Positions 33,949 to 39,307 of a DNA stretch of 39,307 nucleotides are shown piece after piece; positions within the stretch are counted from its first letter, which is position 1, and every line of letters begins with the position of its first letter. Source of the DNA: CAZDBA01 sp964503615 (lineage in GTDB: Bacteria; Planctomycetota; Planctomycetia; Pirellulales; Pirellulaceae); contig CAZDBA010000023.1 of assembly GCA_964503615.1 (NCBI GenBank), forward strand, positions 1 to 39,307, written 5' to 3'. The notes below the pieces were generated by a model that saw nothing but the letters and a program-made list of their open reading frames with translations, was not told where the DNA came from and did no database searches. The position numbers were made by a program, and so were the translations under genes.

Positions 33949-35979
33949 TTAGCTCTTCGCGGTTTTTCCGGTCAGCTTCAGGGTTGCCGCTTTTGCGGTC
34001 GAGACACCAGCTCGGTTGGCCATACTAACCATGCCTTGCAATTGTCCCATCACTCCCGAATCGTTTGTCAGACCCATCATTTGGCCCAACAGTGCTGCGA
34101 CGGAGAGGTTTTTCATATCCTCTGTCGAGATGCCGAACATTTCCACGTAACGTTGCATTTCCGATTTGAAGTGCTCAGGATCTGAGTTAAAGAAAGTCTC
34201 TTTAACGTCACCCAGTACTTCGCTGTTGCCGACCAGTCGATCGACTTGCTTACCGGCAGTTACGCTACCAACGATACTTTCGAAGAATTGATTGTCGCCA
34301 CCGACGATGTCGATGTTCGCACTCTTGAGTGCTTCGCCCACCATTGAGGCTTGAGCTTCGGCAATCGCTTGTTGTGTGGCGATCGCTTCGAGTTCGATAT
34401 CTTTCTCTTTGTTGAGTTTCAATTTGAACTCTTCGTGCTCGCGGCCAACGCCATCGAATAACTTCATCGCTTCCGCTTTTTCGGTGATACCTTTTGCGTC
34501 CGCAGCAAACTTGAGCTCCAGGACTTGGGCTTCGGCGGTACCTTCACGTTCCAGAGCGTCCGCTTTGGCAACGGTGACTTCGGCTTCGGCCAAGCCCGGT
34601 GCGGCCACTTCGGCGCGAGTCGCTTCGGCCAACATTTTCTTGGCATCCGTTTGCTTTGCAGCAGCCGTCTTTTCGGCTTCTGCTGTAATCACAACCGTTT
34701 CCGCGTTCAGTTCGGCAGCCTGTTTTTCAGCGTCCGCAGCTTTAACTTGCATGACCAACTCTTGCTCAGCCGTTTGTTCGGCGGCGGTGACTGCGACCTG
34801 TTTCTTACGATCGGCTTCGGCGAACTCGCGAGTGTCTTTGATCTTTTCTTCTTCTTCGACCACTTCACGTTCAACCATCACGCGTTGGCGGATGACGTCT
34901 TGAATGTTCTTCTTCTCGACTTCGACCGCTTTTTCTTTGTCGATCTCGGCGAGGGTAACGACTCGTTCTCGCTCGGTGATTTCCAGCCCGCGATCTTTCT
35001 CAACACGTTCCGTTTCGACGGCGTCGGTTCGCTCTTTGTTTTTGGCCGCCACGATAATCGCACGAAGTTTGTTTTCCTCAGCGATCTGAATCTCTTCGTC
35101 AGCCGTGATCTGAGCCGTGGTTGCTCGTTGCCGTTCCTGCTGGGATACGATCTCAGCTTCGGAGCGTTCACGAGCTTTGATTTCGGTAATTTCACGCAGC
35201 TGTTTTTCTTCCGCTTCGGCTTGCTGCTTTTCCAGTTCCAGGATCGCTTCACGAGCTTCGACGTCTTGTTTGGTGATTGTTTTCTCTTTCTCACGACGGA
35301 TAAAGTTCGCTCGAACTTGCTCTTGTGCGGTGAGATCGGTGATCTTTTTGATACCTTCCGAATCCAAAACGTTGTTGACGTTTAGTTTCTCAATAGGAGT
35401 CTGCTCCAGGTAGTCAATCGCCGCGTCGTCCAATACGTAACCGTTCAGGTCAACGCCGATCGTCTTTTTGATCTCATCACGAAACGCTTCACGAGAATTG
35501 TAGAGGTCGACAAAGTCAAACTGCTTACCGACTGTTTTCAACGCTTCTGAAAACTTCGCTTCGAACAACTGAATGAGAGAGGGCTGGCTGGAAGCGCGTT
35601 CGCAACCCAGCAACTGGGCTACGTCGGCAACGCTTTTTGCCTCTTTGTTAACGCGGACGAAAAAGTCTACGCGAATATCAGCACGGATGTTGTCTTTACA
35701 GATCAAGCCATCTTCGCCGTTACGGTCGATGCCGATCTTCTTGACAGAGATATCCATCAATTCGACCTTGTGAAAAATCGGAATGACGAACATGCCGTCA
35801 AATTTTACGTTGGTGCCGCCCCAACCGTTTCGGACCAAAGCCGTTCCTTGGGTGACTTTACGCCAGCACTTCAGCACCAACATGATAAAGCCAATAATGA
35901 AAACAACGATGACCAGGATCGAGATCGTGATCGTGTTTCCAAGGAAATTATCTTGCGCTAGTAGCAGATTCGTTAACAT
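33949..35979 (-). CDS. flotillin-like SPFH protein (YqiK type)
   Basis: The protein has 676 residues. One N-terminal membrane segment (TITISILVIVVFIIGFIMLVL, about residues 16-36) is followed by an SPFH/band-7 domain (about 40-210: 'GTALVRNGWGGTNVKFDGMF', 'DNIRADIRVDFFVRVNKEAK'). A long charged coiled coil (about 215-490) is full of E-A-E-K style heptads (EKTITKQDVEAREAILELEK), and a helical C-terminal region ('FFESIVGSVTAGKQVDRLVG') closes it. Flotillins assemble at membrane microdomains. At 676 residues it is longer than E. coli YqiK. ATG 35979 immediately follows the TAG of the YqiJ-like gene, so the two are translationally coupled. Confidence 0.9.
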   Translation of the reverse strand: MLTNLLLAQDNFLGNTITISILVIVVFIIGFIMLVLKCWRKVTQGTALVRNGWGGTNVKFDGMFVIPIFHKVELMDISVKKIGIDRNGEDGLICKDNIRADIRVDFFVRVNKEAKSVADVAQLLGCERASSQPSLIQLFEAKFSEALKTVGKQFDFVDLYNSREAFRDEIKKTIGVDLNGYVLDDAAIDYLEQTPIEKLNVNNVLDSEGIKKITDLTAQEQVRANFIRREKEKTITKQDVEAREAILELEKQQAEAEEKQLREITEIKARERSEAEIVSQQERQRATTAQITADEEIQIAEENKLRAIIVAAKNKERTDAVETERVEKDRGLEITERERVVTLAEIDKEKAVEVEKKNIQDVIRQRVMVEREVVEEEEKIKDTREFAEADRKKQVAVTAAEQTAEQELVMQVKAADAEKQAAELNAETVVITAEAEKTAAAKQTDAKKMLAEATRAEVAAPGLAEAEVTVAKADALEREGTAEAQVLELKFAADAKGITEKAEAMKLFDGVGREHEEFKLKLNKEKDIELEAIATQQAIAEAQASMVGEALKSANIDIVGGDNQFFESIVGSVTAGKQVDRLVGNSEVLGDVKETFFNSDPEHFKSEMQRYVEMFGISTEDMKNLSVAALLGQMMGLTNDSGVMGQLQGMVSMANRAGVSTAKAATLKLTGKTAKS

Positions 35980-36618
35980 CTATTTACTCTCCAATTTAGC
36001 CAGTTGAACAAGGCAGACATCTTTTTCGCGATCATGTGAAACAACCGTGACCACGTCGCCTTTGCGAAGTGTCTGGCCCGTTTCGTTTCTCGCGTTCAGG
36101 ACCAATGGAGGTCCATCTGTTTCCAATACAATTTCGCCGAACGTTTGGTTTAGCTCCAGTGTGTTTACGATCGCAGTCTGTCCAATCAGTTCGTTGCGAT
36201 CCAAGTGCCGCTCGGGTGGATTGAAACCTTTAGCCATCGGCATCACGAACAATTTGGTTACCGCGAGGCTGACCAATCCACATGGCCATATCAACATTGC
36301 CGTCGTCCACAAACTGAATTCAGGATTCAGATAGTGGTTGGTCAAGATCGTTGCCAACCAGAACGTAAATGCAAACACTGAAAGGATGATCATCACTGGT
36401 ACTTTGCCAACGTGAAAAAACGTCAACAGCGTGCCGAAGAGACCATCCGCAAACTCTAGGTCAAAGTCTCCATCGGCGTCCAAATCCAAGTCGATTTCTA
36501 GCGCATCCATTCCAACGGCGCCAAAAATGACTAATAACCAATACAACAGGACTCCGCCCAACAACGTAGTGGCCAATAGGTTTGCTGGATTTACGATTTC
36601 TAGTAAAAATTCGTGCAT
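35980..36618 (-). CDS. YqiJ/NfeD-like membrane protein with OB-fold domain
   Basis: The protein has 212 residues from ATG 36618 (MHEFLLEIVNPANLL), which has GGATGG about seven bases upstream. An upstream extension in the same frame is not credible. Three membrane segments: 'LLATTLLGGVLLYWLLVIFG', 'VPVMIILSVFAFTFWLATIL' and 'LWTTAMLIWPCGLVSLAVTK'. An acidic loop (EIDLDLDADGDFDLEF) separates the first two. The C-terminal 70 residues look like the NfeD-type OB fold ('LIGQTAIVNTLELNQTFGEI', 'RKGDVVTVVSHD'). It pairs with the flotillin as YqiJ with YqiK in E. coli; NfeD-like proteins are known flotillin partners. Sequence upstream is lost in an assembly gap. Confidence 0.85.
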   Translation of the reverse strand: MHEFLLEIVNPANLLATTLLGGVLLYWLLVIFGAVGMDALEIDLDLDADGDFDLEFADGLFGTLLTFFHVGKVPVMIILSVFAFTFWLATILTNHYLNPEFSLWTTAMLIWPCGLVSLAVTKLFVMPMAKGFNPPERHLDRNELIGQTAIVNTLELNQTFGEIVLETDGPPLVLNARNETGQTLRKGDVVTVVSHDREKDVCLVQLAKLESK

Positions 36619-36814
36619 AGCTACACCATCCAAAATAGCTGGGGAAAACAATTCACTTTGCGCGCAATGATAGCGCAAACAGTGTAGGTGGTGAATCAAG
36701 GCTCTGCTGCCGCCAAACCAGACAAAACCAAGGAAGGGTCCAACACCAAGGTTGATCACTCAAAATCAGTGGGTGATTCTGAACGAATTGAATGGTCAAC
36801 GTTGACGTTATGAA

Positions 36815-36914
36815 NNNNNNNNNNNNNNNNNNNNNNNNNNNNNNNNNNNNNNNNNNNNNNNNNNNNNNNNNNNNNNNNNNNNNNNNNNNNNNNNNNNNNN
36901 NNNNNNNNNNNNNN
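36815..36914. other. assembly gap (100 N)
   Basis: Exactly 100 undetermined bases, the usual placeholder for a scaffold join of unknown length. It lies upstream of the yqiJ-like gene; whether another gene of that cluster is missing cannot be told. Confidence 0.95.
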
Positions 36915-37385
36915 GTTCACGAAAAGTGCGTGGCGGAAAACACTCAACAGAACTTAATCAAAAATTCTTGAAAAACATTTTTGGCATCGAAAACCATCTC
37001 TGTGAGCAAACGAATCTAAATGTAATTCTTCAACCGTAGCTACGCAAAAAGTCACAACTTGGATTCAGCAATTTTGTGATTGCCAATCGTTTTCCTGAAA
37101 ATGACCGCGCCAACAAGAATGATTTTCCTGTATTCACTTTTTTGCTGCGATCTTTGTCGAATCGGTTTGACAGGCACACCGTTTGTGAGAGGGAACGAGC
37201 TGTTGATCATTCAAATTTCTGTAGATAACTTGTTCCCGTCATCTAAGTCAGGTGTCTTTCAAAAACGATTCCCGCCGAACGGCACGATTTGCAAAACGAT
37301 AGGTTGCATACAATTTTTTGATCGGTTTTTGAAGCAAAGAAATGATTGAGATGACAGAGGCAACATTTCTATTACGGAGAAAAGT
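36915..37385. other. intergenic region downstream of the gap
   Basis: No gene is supported in these 471 AT-rich bases. The short open frames lack ribosome sites and protein-like composition. The last part must contain the promoter of the following secreted-protein gene; ACGGAG seven bases before ATG 37386 is a good ribosome site. I could not fix a promoter. Confidence 0.45.
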
Positions 37386-37943
37386 ATGAAGAGTATTGTG
37401 GTGATCATCATGTTGATGGTGTCCTCTAACGTATTCGCACAGGAAGTTATTTATTCGCAACCCGCTCAATTGGAGACTTGGTCTCAGCCAGCGGATGTTG
37501 TTACGCAAATCGGAGCCGAATGGATTCCGGCGGAGCAACCGATCGAGCAGGTTCACTACGTCCAACCTCCGATGATGGCGGGGACTGAGGTGATCGTTGA
37601 TCAGAACGTGATTAGCAACGGCACGTTTTCCAGTTCGGGCCCCGTAGATTTTGGCTACACGCCTTCCCAGCCGGCCGCTAACAATACCAATCAAAATTGG
37701 GGCGGCGGCTCGGGTGGTTCTGGTTTGGCACAACAAAAAGCAAATCAGGCGGCACAGAGGAACCTTCGCGGCCACGTCGGCGGCGGATTGGGTGGCGCAC
37801 GTTACGAAGGAGTGGGCTGGTCAAGCGTTTCACCGCAGCAGGCGATACAACAATGTTGTTACTGGGGAACGAGACCGGTTTCACAGATCGGTGTTTCCAG
37901 AGGAAGTGATGGCTGTTGGTACGCTTGCGTGTTGTATCAATAA
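37386..37943 (+). CDS. secreted planctomycete protein with conserved Cys/Gly C-terminal module
   Basis: The protein has 185 residues and a signal peptide (KSIVVIIMLMVSSNVFAQ). The middle is low complexity (NNTNQNWGGGSGGSG). The C-terminal 65 residues form a distinct module: 'AQRNLRGHVGGGLGGARYEG', VGWSSVSPQQAIQQCCYWG and RGSDGCWYACVLYQ. I remember this last module from many Pirellulales secreted proteins, always near the C-terminus, with the paired cysteines and a final 'WYACVLY'. No function is known to me. An intrinsic terminator follows. Confidence 0.7.
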   Translation: MKSIVVIIMLMVSSNVFAQEVIYSQPAQLETWSQPADVVTQIGAEWIPAEQPIEQVHYVQPPMMAGTEVIVDQNVISNGTFSSSGPVDFGYTPSQPAANNTNQNWGGGSGGSGLAQQKANQAAQRNLRGHVGGGLGGARYEGVGWSSVSPQQAIQQCCYWGTRPVSQIGVSRGSDGCWYACVLYQ

Positions 37944-38013
37944 GCTTGATCCAGCCAATGCGGGCGGAGGTTAGTCCTTTGCTTTCAAGAACAGAAGATT
38001 GGCGCAAGAAAAA

Positions 38014-38050
38014 CGCCCAAGGCAAAGTTTGCTTTGGGCGTTTGTTTTTT
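38014..38050 (+). terminator. rho-independent terminator
   Basis: CGCCCAA and TTGGGCG enclose an inner GCAA/TTGC stem with an AGT loop, together about 12 pairs, followed on the plus strand by TTTGTTTTTT. It terminates the secreted-protein gene and, since AAA runs precede it, may also serve the converging TlpA-like gene. Confidence 0.8.
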
Positions 38051-38096
38051 GAATCGAGAGTAAAACTCAAAGAAAAATAGACTGAAGTAGTCGGAC

Positions 38097-39307
38097 CTAT
38101 TCGGCCTCTTCCTCATCTTTATCTTTCTTGTCTTCTTTCTCTTCGTCCTCGTGGACGATTTCGACTTCGTGACCCATCTCTGCAAGCAACGTTGTTACTG
38201 CAGCATCCATTTTATCGCCACGAACACCTTCGTAGCGGATAACGCCTTCGGCATCGAGGACGTAGATCGTAGGCCAGCCTTTAACTTGCCATCGTTTTGA
38301 AATGGGGCCTCGGGTTCCTCCAGGACCATTCCAAAAACTTCTCCAAGTGATGTTTTTCTTTTTCACAACCTCGCGGAGTTTTTCGAGATCTTTGTCACTG
38401 TTGACACCGATCAAAGCAAAAGGTTTATCCGCCAGTTGTTTTACGAGCGACCGCTCGTGTGGGAACATAGCCCGGCACGGTGGTCACCAATCACCCCAAA
38501 AATCGAGCACAACAACTTTGCCTCGATAGTCACTCAGTCGGAACTCTTCGCCATCAAGATCTTCGCCAACAATATCTTCGGCAACTGAACCGATCGACAG
38601 TCTTTCCATGGCAAAAACTTGAGCTTCGACAATCTCGCCATAAGTCGAATTGCCCGATGGGACGTCCGCATAGTTGTCTAAAATTGATTTGATTAACGAC
38701 TTTTTCTCAGCTTGGATCGCGTCCATAGTCCATTTTTCAATGAACTCTTCTCCGATCATCTCGCCAATTTCCTCGCGCTTGCTTTCGTCCATTTGTGCCA
38801 ACTGCTCAAGGGGTTCCATCATCGAGTAGATTCCCATGGTCGCGGCAGCTTTAACCGAGTCGTGAGGGCTTTCCTTGATCAATCGTCGCAAGATCGCTTC
38901 ATTCTCAGGACTGGGCATCGTTTTAGCGATTTGTCCAACTAGTGCCGAAAGCTCTTTCGATTCGATGTGATTGGTCAAGAGCGTTTCGTTAGCTTTCTCG
39001 ACGGCGTCATCATCGCCGTTTTGAACAACCCACAAAAGCAATTCGATTTTGAACTCATCCTCTTCGGCCGCTTCGACCAAGCCGTTTACTTCGTCTACCA
39101 TTGCAGATAGGTCAGCGCTCAAATCCTGCTGAAGCCGTTCCAGCTCAGATTCGCCGTCGGCTCGTCGTGCCCTTGAACGAAAGGTGCGTTGACGTTTCGA
39201 AACAGCACGTTTGATCTCGCGGAATTTTTCAGAAGCGGTTAACTCTTCTTCCTCTTCCTCTTCCTGTGTTTCCTTTTGCGATTCCTGCTGCTCTTCTACA
39301 GCCTGAT
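38097..39307 (-). CDS. TlpA/thioredoxin-like selenoprotein with UxxC motif (partial, N-terminus outside window)
   Basis: The frame is open from the right edge to a stop at 38097 if one UGA (38486-38484) is read through. Before it comes KVVVLDFWGDW; after it comes PPCRAMFPHERSL, so UGA sits at the first Cys of the W-C-x-x-C thioredoxin site and the second Cys is kept. The fold continues to a WPTIYVLD segment with the cis-proline expected opposite the active site. The upstream part is an acidic, helical region (a Glu-rich stretch, then about 200 residues with repeats of ESPHDSVKAAATMG-like helices). The tail is Glu/Lys/Asp-rich. It would act as a thiol-disulfide oxidoreductase in the periplasm or membrane. 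A hairpin with SECIS features lies in the right place. Confidence 0.82.
38443..38458 (-). promoter_or_regulatory. putative bacterial SECIS hairpin of the TlpA-like gene
   Basis: On the minus strand ACGAGC-GGTC-GCTCGT forms a perfect six-pair stem whose GGTC loop begins 31 bases after the UGA, inside the accepted 16-37 window, with G in the first two loop positions. It encodes part of HERSLV, so the codons are constrained by both functions. Confidence 0.6.

Noticed and set aside
34525..35385. A 286-codon plus-strand open frame
   Set aside because: It is antisense to the Glu/Lys/Ala-rich coiled coil of the flotillin gene, whose codons rarely give stops on the other strand. The product is Phe/Leu/Asp-rich and unlike a protein.
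37080..37349. An 89-codon plus-strand open frame before the secreted-protein gene
   Set aside because: It has no ribosome site, no recognisable motif and AT-rich non-coding composition.
38097..38468. A separate thioredoxin-like gene downstream of a truncated one
   Set aside because: Its ATG lies just after the active site and it would lack the first half of the thioredoxin fold. The read-through frame explains both parts.
1..39307. CRISPR arrays, insertion sequences, rRNA genes, prophage genes
   Set aside because: I looked for regularly spaced repeats, transposase or integrase motifs and rRNA signatures on both strands and saw none.

Overview
The window reads as a chromosomal contig from a marine-type planctomycete of the Pirellulales (inference). 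The support is a set of gene families typical of that group: a secreted protein of DUF11-like repeats, a DUF1080 sugar-hydrolase-like protein, a Ser/Thr kinase-like protein with a zinc ribbon, a TlpA-like thioredoxin protein, several secreted planctomycete proteins of unknown role, and REP-like palindromes between genes. Base composition is moderate, there are no phage or IS genes, and a 100-N assembly gap lies at 36815-36914.

Layout. 1-3476: a partial BlaI/MecI-type repressor, the DUF11-like protein and a winged-helix-like protein, all on the minus strand. 3857-5130: promoter, structured leader and the bifunctional chorismate mutase/prephenate dehydratase gene pheA. 5253-10530: a small membrane protein (minus), then a plus-strand run of a beta-helix protein, a BNR/YCF48-like protein, two genes of unknown function and a lipoprotein. 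10724-17761: the isoleucine/valine operon ilvD-ilvB-ilvN-ilvC-ilvA on the minus strand, preceded by what looks like a complete translation-coupled attenuator: promoter, short Leu/Val/Ile-rich leader peptide, antiterminator arms and a terminator. 18053-24257: a plus-strand block with a DinB-like protein, the DUF1080 protein, a kinase-like protein lacking the VAIK lysine and ending in pentad repeats, MtfA-like peptidase, HDAC-like deacetylase and an alpha/alpha-toroid protein. 24339-26783 (minus): a peroxiredoxin-like gene and a GH30-like glycosidase. 26954-28186: a carbon-nitrogen hydrolase and a small membrane protein. 28313-36618 (minus): a three-gene cluster of YqiJ-like membrane protein, YqiK-like flotillin and an 1818-residue AAA+ ATPase. 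37386-39307: a secreted planctomycete protein and a TlpA-like gene cut by the window end.

The strongest observations are three. First, the ilv leader has all the parts of classical attenuation, and the stop codon of the leader peptide lies at the edge of the first pairing arm. Second, two unrelated thiol-redox genes carry an in-frame UGA exactly where the first cysteine of CxxC belongs (W-U-P-x-C), each followed at bacterial SECIS distance by a hairpin whose loop starts with GG. They are best read as two selenoproteins, each of which ordinary gene calling would split in two. Third, the YqiJ-flotillin-giant AAA+ cluster is a candidate membrane-associated system, and its ATPase ends in a histone-H1-like lysine/alanine tail.

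All assignments come from reading motifs by eye and from remembered family features. No database search, folding calculation or phylogeny was run.
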